Positions 39,239 through 48,948 are shown, counted from the stretch's first letter. The stretch: 64,000 bases of DNA from Bacillus amyloliquefaciens DSM 7 = ATCC 23350 (GCF_000196735.1 NC_014551.1:1173001-1237000), one strand, 5' to 3'. Numbers and translations: made by a program. The notes: generated from the letters alone by a model not told the origin.

Positions 39239-39433
39239 TTGCAATTTCTCCAGCTGATCCTGAAATTGGTGCAGCTGCTGACGTTCTGCATCTGTCGAAT
39301 TGGCGTACGCGGAAGACACGGCATTTTTGGCGCGTGAGACAGCTTTTTCCCGGTCGCCGTCCTCGAAACCGTTAGCAATCATGACAGCCTGCTGGACGAA
39401 TGACTTGGCTTGAGAAAACAGTTCGTTTCTCAT
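39236..39433 (-). CDS. DUF3813-type small protein (65 aa)
   Basis: 65 residues starting MRNELFSQAKSFVQQAVMIANG, entirely helical in appearance, with the family stretch AKNAVSSAYANSTDAERQQL. It is often called yizC in Bacillus annotations, but I am not sure of that symbol here. Its start overlaps the stop of the preceding 49-aa gene (TAATG). Function unknown. Confidence 0.8.
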   Translation of the reverse strand: MRNELFSQAKSFVQQAVMIANGFEDGDREKAVSRAKNAVSSAYANSTDAERQQLHQFQDQLEKLQ

Positions 39434-39582
39434 TAATAAAAAACCTGTCTTTCAGCTTCGTCTTTTGCTGCCTCATGCTGTGCTTCCTCTAATGTAGACC
39501 GATATGGAAATCTTGCGTCATGAAGACTGACAGAGTCCTTGCCTTGCTGAATAAACCGTTTTGATTTGTTTCGTTTACCCAT
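39433..39582 (-). CDS. Small hypothetical protein (49 aa)
   Basis: Hand-translated: starts MGKRNKSKRFIQQGKDS, middle SLHDARFPYRSTLEEAQH, ends DEAERQVFY. A strong AAGGGGGA ribosome-binding site lies before the ATG, and the TAA overlaps the next gene's ATG, so translation is well supported. Basic start, acidic helical end, no Cys. I do not recognise the family. Confidence 0.7.
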   Translation of the reverse strand: MGKRNKSKRFIQQGKDSVSLHDARFPYRSTLEEAQHEAAKDEAERQVFY

Positions 39583-39667
39583 TGCAATGTCCCCCTTCCA
39601 TATTTAGACGAGATGAGTCGTCTGTTTTAGTATGGGCGGAAGGCTTCTGGTTATGAGCGGGAAAACC

Positions 39668-40480
39668 TCATAGGGAGAAATAGGATGTTAAAAATGCGGC
39701 GATACCGTCCGCTTCATTTGAACCCGTGACACGGTCAGCCGCCTGTTTGACTTCATCCGTGCCGTTTTCCATCGCTACGCCGCAGCCGGCGAACCGGAGC
39801 ATTTCAAGATCGTTGTCTTCATCGCCGAACGCTATGATCCGTTCTCTCGGCACTTGGTAATAGTCGCTGATTTTCTTCAGGCCGACCGCTTTATTCATCC
39901 CGTGTTTAATAATTTCAATCACATGCCATGGAGCTGCCCATCTTCTGTGGTCAATGACCTCGGCATGCACCTCGGATAAATGCGCGCGGATGTCCGCGAC
40001 GTCCTCTTCCTTCGCGTGAATCAATACGGACGTCACATCTTCTTTGACTGTTTCGCGCAGATCGCCGAACGTGACATTCGCCATATTCATATGAAACGCC
40101 TCGATTAAATGCTCATCATGATAATGGAAGTACACATCATCGATAACTTCAGCGAGCACATTATGTATTTGATAGGTCTCTGTAAGCTCGGCCAGCTGTC
40201 TGACCACATCGACTGATAAAGACGTATGATAGCGTCCCCATGATTCGTCTTTCGGATGGTGGACAAACGCTCCGTTAAAATTAACAATCGGCGTTGTCAG
40301 CCCCAGCTCGTCATAATACATCGAACTGGAACGGAAAGGGCGCCCGGTTGAGATACAGATATGATGTCCCGCTTCTGTCAGCAATTGAATCGTCCGTGCC
40401 GTTTCGGGGGAAATGGTTTTATCATCTTTTAATAAAGTTCCATCCAGATCTAAGGCGATGAGATAAGGTTTTGTCTCCAT
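39668..40480 (-). CDS. yitU: YitU, HAD-family phosphatase (Cof subfamily)
   Basis: 270-residue Cof-type HAD hydrolase. Motif I DLDGTLLKDD (nucleophile Asp), motif II CISTGRP, motif III Lys in HGMNKAVGLKKISDYY, and motif IV FGDEDNDLEML are present, with a C2 cap between them. In B. subtilis, YitU is one of the phosphatases able to dephosphorylate the riboflavin precursor ARPP, by published work. AAGGAG precedes the ATG. Divergent from yitV. Confidence 0.93.
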   Translation of the reverse strand: METKPYLIALDLDGTLLKDDKTISPETARTIQLLTEAGHHICISTGRPFRSSSMYYDELGLTTPIVNFNGAFVHHPKDESWGRYHTSLSVDVVRQLAELTETYQIHNVLAEVIDDVYFHYHDEHLIEAFHMNMANVTFGDLRETVKEDVTSVLIHAKEEDVADIRAHLSEVHAEVIDHRRWAAPWHVIEIIKHGMNKAVGLKKISDYYQVPRERIIAFGDEDNDLEMLRFAGCGVAMENGTDEVKQAADRVTGSNEADGIAAFLTSYFSL

Positions 40481-40594
40481 AAATAACTCCTTTATGATTT
40501 GCTGTTTTTCTCTTATGTACAGTGTAGCTTTTTACCATCTTTATTGTCTACATGTTACACTTATGATTATGGTTATCCTAAGGAGGGAGTCAAC

Positions 40595-41362
40595 GTGATT
40601 CTTATTGATCATCAAACCGTATCAGGCATTCCGTTTTTACATATTGTAAAAGAAGAAAATCGGGACCGTCCCGCTCCCCTTGTTTTCTTTATTCACGGTT
40701 TTACAAGCGCGAAGGAGCATAATCTTCATTTTGCTTACCTGCTTGCTGAAAAGGGCTTCAGAGCCGTGCTGCCGGAAGCTCTTTACCACGGTGAACGCGC
40801 TGAACAGCTGGCAGCGGAAGAGCTCGCCGTCCATTTTTGGGACATTGTATTAAATGAAATCACGGAGCTTGACGTGCTGAAAAAGGATTTTGAAGCGCGC
40901 GGTCTGATTGAAGACGGGCGGATCGGCCTCGCCGGCACGTCAATGGGCGGAATTACGACTTTCGGCGCGATGGCTGCGTATGATTGGGTCAAAGCCGGCG
41001 TCAGTCTGATGGGAAGCCCGAACTATACGGCGTTTTTTCAGCAGCAGATTGACCACATCCAGAAGCAGGACATCGAAATTGACGTCACAAAAGAACAGGT
41101 CGATGAACTGTTTGCGCGGCTCAAACCGTTCGATCTCAGTCTGCACCCGGAAAAACTGCGCAGCCGCCCGCTGTTGTTCTGGCACGGTGTCCAAGACAAA
41201 GTTGTTCCGTATGCACCGACCCGCGGTTTTTATGAAACGATTAAACCGCTTTACAGCAGCCGGCCTGAGCATCTTCAGTTTCTGAAAGACGAACGGGCGG
41301 ATCATAAAGTCCCGCGATACGCCGTTTTAGAAACAGTCGCCTGGTTCGATAAGCATTTATAA
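40595..41362 (+). CDS. yitV: YitV, alpha/beta-hydrolase (esterase)
   Basis: 255 residues from a GTG start, chosen because AAGGAGGGA lies 6 nt upstream. The frame is open for 32 more codons upstream, but those lie over the yitU promoter region. Alpha/beta-hydrolase landmarks: FIHGFTSAKEHN oxyanion loop, GTSMGG with nucleophile Ser116, PLLFWHGVQDKVVP with the Asp, and ADHKVP with the His. The lipase/esterase substrate is unknown. It is followed by yitW 62 nt later. Confidence 0.9.
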   Translation: MILIDHQTVSGIPFLHIVKEENRDRPAPLVFFIHGFTSAKEHNLHFAYLLAEKGFRAVLPEALYHGERAEQLAAEELAVHFWDIVLNEITELDVLKKDFEARGLIEDGRIGLAGTSMGGITTFGAMAAYDWVKAGVSLMGSPNYTAFFQQQIDHIQKQDIEIDVTKEQVDELFARLKPFDLSLHPEKLRSRPLLFWHGVQDKVVPYAPTRGFYETIKPLYSSRPEHLQFLKDERADHKVPRYAVLETVAWFDKHL

Positions 41363-41424
41363 AGCACAAAGGTGTTAACAAAAGCCGCATATACGTTATA
41401 CTGAGGAAAAAGGAGTGATGGAAC

Positions 41425-41733
41425 GTGGAAGAAGCATTAAAAGAAAACATCATGGGCGCCTTGGAGCAGGTCGTTGACCCTGAGCTCGGCGTCGATATCG
41501 TCAATCTCGGCCTCGTATACGACGTTGATATGGATGACGACGGCCTGACGCACGTCACGATGACACTGACATCAATGGGGTGCCCGCTCGCTCCGATCAT
41601 CGTCGACGAGGTGAAAAAAGCGCTCGCCGACATTCCGGACGTAAAAGAGACTGAGGTTCACATTGTCTGGAACCCGCCGTGGACAAGAGACAAAATGTCA
41701 CGCTACGCGAAAATCGCATTAGGGATTCAGTAA
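41425..41733 (+). CDS. yitW: YitW, MIP18/DUF59-family Fe-S assembly protein
   Basis: 102 residues, DUF59 domain: EEALKENIMGALEQVVDPELGVDIVNLGLVYDV and the conserved Cys motif TSMGCPLAP. SufT-type proteins with this domain help Fe-S cluster maturation. GTG start at 41425 with AGGAGT 8 nt upstream. A strong terminator follows. Confidence 0.93.
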   Translation: MEEALKENIMGALEQVVDPELGVDIVNLGLVYDVDMDDDGLTHVTMTLTSMGCPLAPIIVDEVKKALADIPDVKETEVHIVWNPPWTRDKMSRYAKIALGIQ

Positions 41734-41753
41734 TAAGAAAGACAGCTTTTTGA

Positions 41754-41804
41754 GTGCACCCCGGAATTTAGGATCACCCTAAAATCCGGAGGTGCTTTTC
41801 TTTT
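41754..41804 (+). terminator. Terminator after yitW
   Basis: GCACCCCGGAATTTAGG pairs with CCCTAAAATCCGGAGGTGC around atca, followed by TTTTCTTTT. Confidence 0.9.
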
Positions 41805-41866
41805 GGCTGCGGGGGTTGCTTAGGATCGCAAAACGTGTTGGAGTGCACAAAAGTTTACATAAACCA

Positions 41867-42289
41867 TCATATATAAAATTTCATATGGGGTTTATCTTTT
41901 TTGTAATAGGCTAGTCTGTCTTGCAGAGTACCTGTGTGGAATTCAAATTTATGTCCATCAGGATCAGTAAAATAAATTGATTTTTGATCTTGCTTATCTC
42001 TGGCACGTCCATTTAATATATTTACATTTAGACTTTTTAATTTTTGATGTATTGCATCAAAATCTTTCGCCTCAATTGTAAAAGCCATATGGGTGTAGGA
42101 TTTATGTATTTCATTTCTTGGAATATCCACCTCTAAGTTAAGCGCAAGCCAAAGCCCATTCAGATCAAGATATGCTGTTTTTTGTCCTTTAACCAGGAGT
42201 TGTGCATGAAATACGTTCTCATAAAATTCTATAGATTTTTCCAAATGTGAAACAGAAAAAAGAAGATGATTGATTCCTTTTATGTTCAT
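41867..42289 (-). CDS. fosB: FosB-type bacillithiol fosfomycin transferase
   Basis: 140-residue vicinal-oxygen-chelate enzyme that adds bacillithiol to fosfomycin. Metal ligands fit FosB: His8 (INHLLFS), His67 (YTHMAF), Glu116 (KFEFHTG). The sequence is visibly AT-rich with AAA/TTT-type codons compared with its neighbours. In B. subtilis 168 fosB lies elsewhere, as I recall. On the minus strand a TATAAT lies at 42334-42339, about 45 nt before the start; GAGGTG precedes the ATG. No terminator at its 3' side is seen, only the tail of yitW's. Confidence 0.9.
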   Translation of the reverse strand: MNIKGINHLLFSVSHLEKSIEFYENVFHAQLLVKGQKTAYLDLNGLWLALNLEVDIPRNEIHKSYTHMAFTIEAKDFDAIHQKLKSLNVNILNGRARDKQDQKSIYFTDPDGHKFEFHTGTLQDRLAYYKKDKPHMKFYI

Positions 42290-42333
42290 TTTCCCACCTC
42301 ATTTAAAATGGTTGTTATTCCTTATATATAACG

Positions 42334-42339
42334 ATTATA
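42334..42339 (-). promoter_or_regulatory. Candidate -10 box of fosB
   Basis: Minus-strand TATAAT, with a weak TTAAAA-type -35 about 16 nt upstream (42356-42361). A GAAACCC...CGGTA motif overlaps, but its spacing is wrong for SigW. Confidence 0.4.
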
Positions 42340-42616
42340 TACCGACTAAAAAACTTTTTAAGGGTTTCTGTGATTTTTATGATCACCGTTTACCGCGCTG
42401 TTTTCCGGCTGGCCTTTAAGCTGTATTAAACCTGATTCGTACTGCCTTCTTTTCGCTGCCGGGATTGTCGTTGCAGACCGGCGTGCGAAAAAAAGACAAG
42501 GAGCTAAAAAGCCCCGAATGTTCCATCATTCGGTGTTTTGCGGTTTAAGGATAAAAAGGAAAAAAGAGGGCTTGAGTCATGATATAATAGACCGGCTGCA
42601 TGCGAGGGAGGAACCT
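42340..42616. other. Intergenic region between fosB and yitY
   Basis: It holds the divergent control regions of fosB and yitY. It includes CCGAATG and CATTCGG (42514-42533), a hairpin followed by TGTTTTG, with no gene directly before it on the plus strand. A CATGATATAATAG stretch at 42579-42591 could be the yitY -10. No ORF of note. Confidence 0.5.
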
Positions 42617-44053
42617 ATGAAGAAAAAAATACTTTTCATTATCCTTAGCATCCTTGTTTATACGGGGCTGTTCGCTGTTTCTGCCTTCCACAAAGAACGG
42701 GAGCAGAAGACGGGAACAATGACGGATGTCAGCCGTCTCATGCCCGTGAAAATTAAGCAGACGGTCAAAGGAAAAGAGAAAGAAACATTGGTCGAAACGA
42801 TTAAGGAAGCAAAGAGAAAGCATCTGAACATCTCAATCGCAGGCGCCCAGCACTCAATGGGCGGCCAGACGTATTATGAAGACGGTATCGTTCTCGACAT
42901 GACGGGCTACAACAAAATACTCGGTCTCGACCGGAAGAAAAAAATCATCAGAGTGCAGGCCGGAGCGACGTGGAATGATATTCAGCGCTATGTCAATCCG
43001 TACGGGCTCGCGGTAAAGGTCATGCAGTCACAAAACATTTTCACGATCGGCGGCTCACTGAGTGCCAATGCCCACGGACGGGATATCCGGTACGGTTCGC
43101 TGATAGATACGGTCAAATCATTTCATCTTTTAAAAGCGGACGGCAAAATCATCACCGTCACCCCGAAAGATGACCTGTTTTCAGCCGTCATCGGCGGATA
43201 CGGCCTGTTCGGCGTCATCCTTGACGCGGATATCGAGCTGACGGATGATGAGCTGTATGAAATGAAAACGAAGCGCATGAACGCTGATACATACAGTCAA
43301 TATTTCACTCAGCATGTCCGGCGCAACCCTGCAGTGCGCATGCATCTCGCACGGATTGCAACCGGAGATAAAGGCTTTTTGCACGATATGTATGTGACTG
43401 ATTACACGCTTTCAGACAATCAGAAAGAATTAAAGCAGCACAATGAGCTGAAAGAAGATGAGCATCCTGCGCTGACAAAATTCGCGCTCGGCCTCTCCCG
43501 CCGGTATGACTGGGGAAGAAATTGGCTCTGGTCGGCACAGCAGTCTTATTTTCTCAGCCAAAACGGCGTGAAAATCTCAAGGAACAATGTCATGAGGTCA
43601 GAATCGAAATTTTTGGAATATGAAAACACGGACAACACCGATGTGCTTCAAGAGTACTTTGTACCCGTCGGCGAATTTGCGCCGTACATTCATGATTTAC
43701 GCGCGGCGCTGTCACATGAAGACCTCAACCTTGTAAATATTACGATCCGCTACGTGCAAAAAAATGAAAAAGCCGATCTGTCATACGCAAAGGATGACAT
43801 GTTTTCGCTCGTTCTTTTAATCAATGAAGGGTTTTCAAAAGACAGTCAGGCGGATACGGCCCGCATCGTCAGAAAAATGACGGATACGGCATTGCGCCAT
43901 CACGGCAGCTATTATCTGCCGTATATGCTGTACCAAACGAAGGAGCAGATGCGCGAGGCATATCCGAAAAGCGATATATTCTTTCAGAAAAAACACAAGT
44001 ATGATCCGGATGACTTATTTATGAATTATTTTTATCAGAGGTACAAATCATGA
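42617..44053 (+). CDS. yitY: YitY, FAD-linked oxidoreductase with membrane anchor
   Basis: 478 residues. N-terminal transmembrane anchor ([20 protein letters not shown]), then an FAD-binding PCMH domain ([69 protein letters not shown]), as in sugar-oxidase-like flavoproteins such as aldonolactone oxidases. Substrate unknown. GGGAGG lies before the ATG at 42617; the frame extends 33 codons further upstream. The stop overlaps yitZ (ATGA). Confidence 0.9.
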   Translation: MKKKILFIILSILVYTGLFAVSAFHKEREQKTGTMTDVSRLMPVKIKQTVKGKEKETLVETIKEAKRKHLNISIAGAQHSMGGQTYYEDGIVLDMTGYNKILGLDRKKKIIRVQAGATWNDIQRYVNPYGLAVKVMQSQNIFTIGGSLSANAHGRDIRYGSLIDTVKSFHLLKADGKIITVTPKDDLFSAVIGGYGLFGVILDADIELTDDELYEMKTKRMNADTYSQYFTQHVRRNPAVRMHLARIATGDKGFLHDMYVTDYTLSDNQKELKQHNELKEDEHPALTKFALGLSRRYDWGRNWLWSAQQSYFLSQNGVKISRNNVMRSESKFLEYENTDNTDVLQEYFVPVGEFAPYIHDLRAALSHEDLNLVNITIRYVQKNEKADLSYAKDDMFSLVLLINEGFSKDSQADTARIVRKMTDTALRHHGSYYLPYMLYQTKEQMREAYPKSDIFFQKKHKYDPDDLFMNYFYQRYKS

Positions 44054-44592
44054 AACAAAATCATTTAAAATGGCTGATCCTGTCTCAAAGCAGTGTCTTT
44101 TTTGCCGGCAGCCTGATCTTTCCGTTTTATATTTTATTTATTAAAAACATCGGCTCCAGCTACACGCAATTCGGTCTGTCATACGGCTTGTTCGGCCTGA
44201 GCGGTGCTTTGATCCATCCGCTGCTCGGCAGGCTGTCGGCAAGACTGGATCCCCGCTGGTTCCTTATGGCGAATTCATGGGGCATGGCGCTGCTTCTTCT
44301 GACGCTCCCGCATATTACCGGCGTACAACAGGTTTATGTTGTGCAAGTGCTTTTGGGCCTGTTCGGGGCCATGCAAAAACACGGCGAAAAAATCTTGATC
44401 GCCGATTATACCGACGGCGGGGAACGTGGGAAAAAAGTCGGCAGCTACCACTTCTGGACGGCTGTATTTTCAGCCGCCGCCATTATTATCGGCGGCTTTC
44501 TTGCTGATTTCTTTACGGTATATATTATTTTTTACGCCAGCTCTGTGCTGTTTTTTATAAGCGGGCTGATGATGCTGAAGAAAACAGGCTGA
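44050..44592 (+). CDS. yitZ: YitZ, half-length MFS-type membrane protein
   Basis: 180 residues with about five to six hydrophobic segments. Loop [10 protein letters not shown] between helices 2 and 3 resembles the MFS signature. Ordinary MFS carriers have 12 helices, so this is one half; B. subtilis YitZ is, as I recall, also short. It could be an old truncation or could dimerise. Start overlaps the yitY stop. The stop lies inside a terminator. Confidence 0.78.
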   Translation: MKQNHLKWLILSQSSVFFAGSLIFPFYILFIKNIGSSYTQFGLSYGLFGLSGALIHPLLGRLSARLDPRWFLMANSWGMALLLLTLPHITGVQQVYVVQVLLGLFGAMQKHGEKILIADYTDGGERGKKVGSYHFWTAVFSAAAIIIGGFLADFFTVYIIFYASSVLFFISGLMMLKKTG

Positions 44593-44613
44593 TCCGATCA
44601 GCCTGTTTTTTTG
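44581..44613 (+). terminator. Terminator at the yitZ stop codon
   Basis: AAAACAGGCTGATC and GATCAGCCTGTTTT are complementary and overlap the yitZ stop codon, followed by T. Confidence 0.9.
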
Positions 44614-44661
44614 TCTCTGAAAACAGATGGAAAAACGGGTGAAAAAATATTAAATATACAA

Positions 44662-44689
44662 TTGAATTAATTTTTATTCATGTTATAAT
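44662..44689 (+). promoter_or_regulatory. arg operon promoter with overlapping ARG box
   Basis: TTGAAT (44662-44667), 16 nt, TATAAT (44684-44689). Read on the minus strand, 44662-44682 begins CATGAATAAAAATTAA and continues TTCAA, a good match to the AhrC ARG box CATGAATAAAAATKCAAK with a slight spacing shift. AhrC bound with arginine would occlude the promoter. Confidence 0.8.
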
Positions 44690-44726
44690 GTTAAATAATT
44701 TCACAAAAACCAAGAAGGTGAACCCG

Positions 44727-45764
44727 TTGAAAATAGGTATTATAGGCGCAACTGGTTATGGAGGCGCTGAGCTTGTCAGGGTTCTTAACCATCACCCTTA
44801 TGCAGATAATTGTATATTATATTCATCGAGTGACGAAGGAAAGGCATATAATGCTTCATATCCGCATCTGAGGAATATAGCGTCCCAATCACTCCAGCCG
44901 CTTCATATAGAAACCATCCGAAACGAAATTGATGTCATGTTCATAGCCGCGCCGCCCGGCGTTTCCGGAGAGTGGTCACCTAAGCTGGCGGAAGCGGGCA
45001 TCCCGGTCATTGACCTTTCCGGCGATCTGCGGATTCATAACCCGGCCGTGTATGAAAAGTGGTATAAGCGGAAGGCTGCCCCTGAAGGAACGATTCAAAA
45101 CGCGGTTTACGGTTTAGCGGAACTGCAAAAAGAAGAGATTCAGACTGCAAAGCTGATTGCTAATCCGGGCTGTTTTCCGACGGCTGTACTGCTCGGTCTC
45201 GCCCCGCTGGCAAAAAATAAGCTTTTACAAGATTCATTTCTGATTGTTGATGCGAAGACCGGCGTATCTGGCGCGGGCCGAAAAGCATCCATGGGCACTC
45301 ATTATTCTGAGCTGAATGATAATTTCAAAATTTATAAGGTCAATGAGCATCAGCATACCCCCGAAATTGAACAGCAATTGGCGGCATGGCAGCCGGGCAC
45401 AGGTCCGATTACGTTTTCCGCTCATTTGGCGCCGATGACAAGGGGGATTATGGCGACGATGTATACTGACGCCCCTCCGGGAATGTCTTCTGCACAGATA
45501 AGAGAAATGTATTGCGAATTTTACAAAGATTCATATTTTGTCAGAATCAGGCCGGAGGGTGAATACCCGGCGACAAAAGAAGTATACGGCAGCAATTTTT
45601 GCGATATCAGTGTCACTGTGGACGAAAGAACAAACCGCGCGACCATCGTTTCTGTCATAGATAATCTGATGAAAGGCGCCGCCGGGCAGGCGGTGCAAAA
45701 TTTAAATATCATGAATGGCTGGCAGGAAGAAACGGGACTCACGATGACGCCAGTCTATCCATAG
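44727..45764 (+). CDS. argC: ArgC, N-acetyl-gamma-glutamyl-phosphate reductase
   Basis: 345 residues. Third step of arginine synthesis, reducing acetylglutamyl phosphate to the semialdehyde. Rossmann [13 protein letters not shown], catalytic Cys in [10 protein letters not shown], and HTPEIEQ-type substrate loop. TTG start chosen because AGAAGGTG lies 6 nt upstream and the next residues match the family start ([11 protein letters not shown]); an ATG 13 codons earlier overlaps the promoter. First gene of a seven-gene operon. Confidence 0.96.
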   Translation: MKIGIIGATGYGGAELVRVLNHHPYADNCILYSSSDEGKAYNASYPHLRNIASQSLQPLHIETIRNEIDVMFIAAPPGVSGEWSPKLAEAGIPVIDLSGDLRIHNPAVYEKWYKRKAAPEGTIQNAVYGLAELQKEEIQTAKLIANPGCFPTAVLLGLAPLAKNKLLQDSFLIVDAKTGVSGAGRKASMGTHYSELNDNFKIYKVNEHQHTPEIEQQLAAWQPGTGPITFSAHLAPMTRGIMATMYTDAPPGMSSAQIREMYCEFYKDSYFVRIRPEGEYPATKEVYGSNFCDISVTVDERTNRATIVSVIDNLMKGAAGQAVQNLNIMNGWQEETGLTMTPVYP

Positions 45765-45785
45765 AACGAAAGAGGGATTCAGAAT

Positions 45786-47003
45786 ATGATTCAGCTGAGT
45801 GAGGAAATCACGAAAATAAAAGGCGGCGTATCCTCGCCGAAAGGGTTTGAGGCAAAGGGTGTCCACTGCGGGCTGCGCTATTCAAAAAAAGATCTCGGAG
45901 CGATTATCAGCGAGGCGCCGGCAGTCAGTGCAGCGGTATATACGCAGAGCCATTTTCAGGCAGCGCCGCTGAAAGTGACGCAAGACAGCTTGAAAAAAGA
46001 AGCTGTGCTTCAGGCGGTAATTGTCAACAGCGCGATTGCCAACGCCTGTACGGGAGACCAAGGCTTAAAGGACGCCTATCAAATGCGGGACAGCTTCGCA
46101 AGCCAGCTCGGTATTGAACCAGAGCTTGTGGCGGTTTCGTCAACCGGGGTGATTGGTGAGCTTTTAGACATGAAAAAAATTCAAGCGGGTATTGAACAGC
46201 TCGGTCAAGCGCCGTCATTGTCCGGAGCATTTGAAGAAGCCATTTTGACGACGGATACGGTGACGAAACAGACGTGTTATGAACTGGTGATCGGCGGAGA
46301 CATCATCACGATCGGCGGAGCGGCGAAAGGCTCAGGCATGATCCACCCCAACATGGCGACAATGCTCGGCTTTGTCACAACGGACGCGGCCGTGGAAGAA
46401 CAGTCGCTCAAAAACGCGCTCAGGGAGATCACGGATGTTTCATTTAATCAAATCACCGTTGACGGAGAAACATCGACGAATGATATGGTGCTCGTAATGG
46501 CGAACGGCTGCGCGGGGAATGATCGTCTGACGGAGCAGCATCCCGACTGGCCGGCTTTTAAAAAGGGGTTAAAGCTTGTGTGCGAAGACCTTGCCAAAGA
46601 AATTGCCAGAGACGGTGAAGGAGCGACGAAATTAATTGAAGCCAAAGTCGAAGGTGCGAAAAATAATCTTGAAGCGAATATTATCGCCAAAAAAATCGTC
46701 GGCTCAAGCCTTGTGAAAACCGCCGTTTACGGCACGGACGCCAATTGGGGGCGCATCATCGGCGCAATCGGGCACAGTGCGGCAAGCGTAACGGCCGAAC
46801 AAGTGGAAGTTTTCCTCGGCGGACAGTGTCTGTTTAAAAACAACGAACCTCAGCCGTTTTCAGAAACCGATGCCAAGGAGTACTTATCATGTGATGAAAT
46901 TACGATCGCAGTCCGCCTGAACGAAGGCTCCGGCAGCGGCCGGGCATGGGGCTGTGACTTAACCTATGATTATATCAAAATCAATGCGAGCTATCGCACA
47001 TAA
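45786..47003 (+). CDS. argJ: ArgJ, ornithine acetyltransferase / acetylglutamate synthase
   Basis: 405-residue Ntn-fold enzyme. It transfers acetyl from acetylornithine to glutamate, closing the acetyl cycle, and in Bacillus also makes acetylglutamate from acetyl-CoA. It self-cleaves before the Thr in NMATMLGFVTT. It also shows KGSGMIHPN and the end GCDLTYDYIKINASYRT typical of the family. 22 nt after argC. Confidence 0.96.
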   Translation: MIQLSEEITKIKGGVSSPKGFEAKGVHCGLRYSKKDLGAIISEAPAVSAAVYTQSHFQAAPLKVTQDSLKKEAVLQAVIVNSAIANACTGDQGLKDAYQMRDSFASQLGIEPELVAVSSTGVIGELLDMKKIQAGIEQLGQAPSLSGAFEEAILTTDTVTKQTCYELVIGGDIITIGGAAKGSGMIHPNMATMLGFVTTDAAVEEQSLKNALREITDVSFNQITVDGETSTNDMVLVMANGCAGNDRLTEQHPDWPAFKKGLKLVCEDLAKEIARDGEGATKLIEAKVEGAKNNLEANIIAKKIVGSSLVKTAVYGTDANWGRIIGAIGHSAASVTAEQVEVFLGGQCLFKNNEPQPFSETDAKEYLSCDEITIAVRLNEGSGSGRAWGCDLTYDYIKINASYRT

Positions 47004-47017
47004 CAAAGGAGAGCGGC

Positions 47018-47794
47018 ATGAGGAAAACCATTGTTTTTAAGTGCGGCGGCAGCGTGATCCGCGAGTTATCCGCCGCTTTTTTTCAAAATGTAAAAGAGCT
47101 TATGCAATCGGGCTGGAACATTGCCGTCGTGCATGGGGGCGGCCCGGAAATTTCACAAATGCTGAAAACATTGCAGATAGAAACGGAATTTGTCGATGGG
47201 CAGCGGAAAACGACCAAACCGGTGCTTGAGACAGCGGAAATGGTTTTGTCAGGGTCGGTCAATAAATTTTTCGTGGCCGAACTGGCGAAAAACGGGCTGA
47301 AAGCAGCGGGAATCTCAGGAAAGGACGGCGGACTCCTTCAAGCATCCTATCTTGATCAAGATAAATACGGAGAAGTGGGCGAAATCAAAAAAACCGATCC
47401 GGCCATTATTAAAGCATTAATGAAAGAAGGCATCATTCCCGTTATCGCTCCGCTTTCCATGACAAGTGATTTCAAAACGCTGAACGTAAATGCAGACGCC
47501 GCGGCTTCGGCCGTCGCTTCCGCCTTACACGCCGATAAACTTTTATTTGTCACGGATGTCGAAGGAATTATGGACGGAGAGAACCGGCTGGATACTCTGA
47601 CGCCGCAAGAGATTCAAGCCCTCATCGATGACGGCGTCATTGCGGGAGGGATGATTCCGAAGGTGAAGTCGGCATTATCGGCACTGAGTGAAGATGTGGC
47701 GGAAGTGATGATTGTGAACGGAAAAGGAGCGTTTTTCACTGATCAAGCCTTTCAAGGAACAAAAATCGTCAAGGAAAAGGAGAGCGTGTCATGA
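47018..47794 (+). CDS. argB: ArgB, acetylglutamate kinase
   Basis: 258-residue amino-acid kinase phosphorylating N-acetylglutamate. FKCGGSVI, VVHGGGPEI (acetylglutamate/ATP loop), VNADAAASAVASAL and GGMIPKVKSAL are typical. It lacks the N-terminal helix of arginine-inhibited kinases. GGAG precedes the ATG. Its stop overlaps argD (ATGA). Confidence 0.96.
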   Translation: MRKTIVFKCGGSVIRELSAAFFQNVKELMQSGWNIAVVHGGGPEISQMLKTLQIETEFVDGQRKTTKPVLETAEMVLSGSVNKFFVAELAKNGLKAAGISGKDGGLLQASYLDQDKYGEVGEIKKTDPAIIKALMKEGIIPVIAPLSMTSDFKTLNVNADAAASAVASALHADKLLFVTDVEGIMDGENRLDTLTPQEIQALIDDGVIAGGMIPKVKSALSALSEDVAEVMIVNGKGAFFTDQAFQGTKIVKEKESVS

Positions 47795-48948
47795 GCAGCT
47801 TATTTCAAACCTACAGCCGCTGGCCTATCGATATCAAAAAAGCGAAAGGGACAATCGCAGAGGATGAAAACGGAAAAACGTATCTGGATTTTATTCAGGG
47901 TATCGCCGTTTCCAATCTCGGCCATTGCCATGACGCGGTGACAGAAGCGGTCAAACAACAGCTTGACAGCGTATGGCACGTTTCCAATCTGTTTGAAAAT
48001 GACCTTCAGGAAAAAGCCGCGGCAAAGCTTGCTGAACATAGCGCGGGGGATCTTGTTTTCTTCTGCAACAGCGGAGCCGAAGCGAATGAAGGCGCCATTA
48101 AGCTTGCCCGTAAAGCAACGGGAAAAACAAAAATCGTGACATTCCATCAATCTTTTCACGGACGGACATATGCGGGAATGGCCGCCACCGGACAAGACAA
48201 AATCAAAACCGGTTTCGGACCGATGCTTCAAGGTTTTCACTATCTGCCGTTTAATGATCCGTCGGCATTCAGCACGCTTTCAAACGAGGATGACATCGCC
48301 GCCGTCATGTTTGAGACGGTGCAGGGTGAAGGGGGAGTTCATCCCGCCGATCCGGAATTCATCAAAGCATTACAGACATTTTGCCAAGACAGAAAGGCGC
48401 TGCTTATCGCAGATGAGATTCAAACCGGAATCGGCCGGACGGGCAAGGCATTCGGCTATGAGCATTTCGGCATCTCTCCGGACATTATCACTGTTGCGAA
48501 AGGGCTTGGAAACGGTTTTCCCGTCGGAGCCGTGATCGGCAAAAAGAAGCTTGGCGAAGCCTTCACACCGGGTACGCACGGCACGACTTTCGGCGGCAAT
48601 AAGCTTGCCATGGCAGCTGTGAATGCGACCTTGGACATTGTGTTTCAGCCGGACTTTCTCCAGGCTGCGGCGGACAAAGGTGCTTTTTTAAAAGCGCAGC
48701 TGAAACGTGAGCTGACCGTGCCTTTTGTAAAAAACATCCGCGGAAAAGGGTTATTAATCGGCATTGAATGCGCAGGCCCCGTTTCCGGCATCATCGGAGA
48801 TCTGCAGGAACGCGGACTTCTCGTGCTTCCGGCCGGACCGAATGTCATCAGGCTGCTTCCGCCGCTTACGGTTTCTGAAGAAGAAATACTGTCGGCCGTC
48901 AGCATGCTGAAAGCAGCGATCGAAGCGAATTCCGCAGTGAAACGATAA
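47791..48948 (+). CDS. argD: ArgD, acetylornithine aminotransferase
   Basis: 385-residue fold-type I PLP aminotransferase converting acetylglutamate semialdehyde to acetylornithine. GGAEANEGAIK-like NSGAEANEGAIKLARKATG, LIADEIQTGIGRTGK with the Asp that holds the pyridine nitrogen, and the PLP lysine in TVAKGLGNGFPVGAVIG. Overlaps argB by 4 nt. Confidence 0.96.
   Translation: MSSLFQTYSRWPIDIKKAKGTIAEDENGKTYLDFIQGIAVSNLGHCHDAVTEAVKQQLDSVWHVSNLFENDLQEKAAAKLAEHSAGDLVFFCNSGAEANEGAIKLARKATGKTKIVTFHQSFHGRTYAGMAATGQDKIKTGFGPMLQGFHYLPFNDPSAFSTLSNEDDIAAVMFETVQGEGGVHPADPEFIKALQTFCQDRKALLIADEIQTGIGRTGKAFGYEHFGISPDIITVAKGLGNGFPVGAVIGKKKLGEAFTPGTHGTTFGGNKLAMAAVNATLDIVFQPDFLQAAADKGAFLKAQLKRELTVPFVKNIRGKGLLIGIECAGPVSGIIGDLQERGLLVLPAGPNVIRLLPPLTVSEEEILSAVSMLKAAIEANSAVKR

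Noticed and set aside
42330-42380. SigW promoter for fosB
   Set aside because: GAAACCC and CGGTA are present on the minus strand, but the spacer is about 19 nt rather than 16 and the -10 is imperfect.
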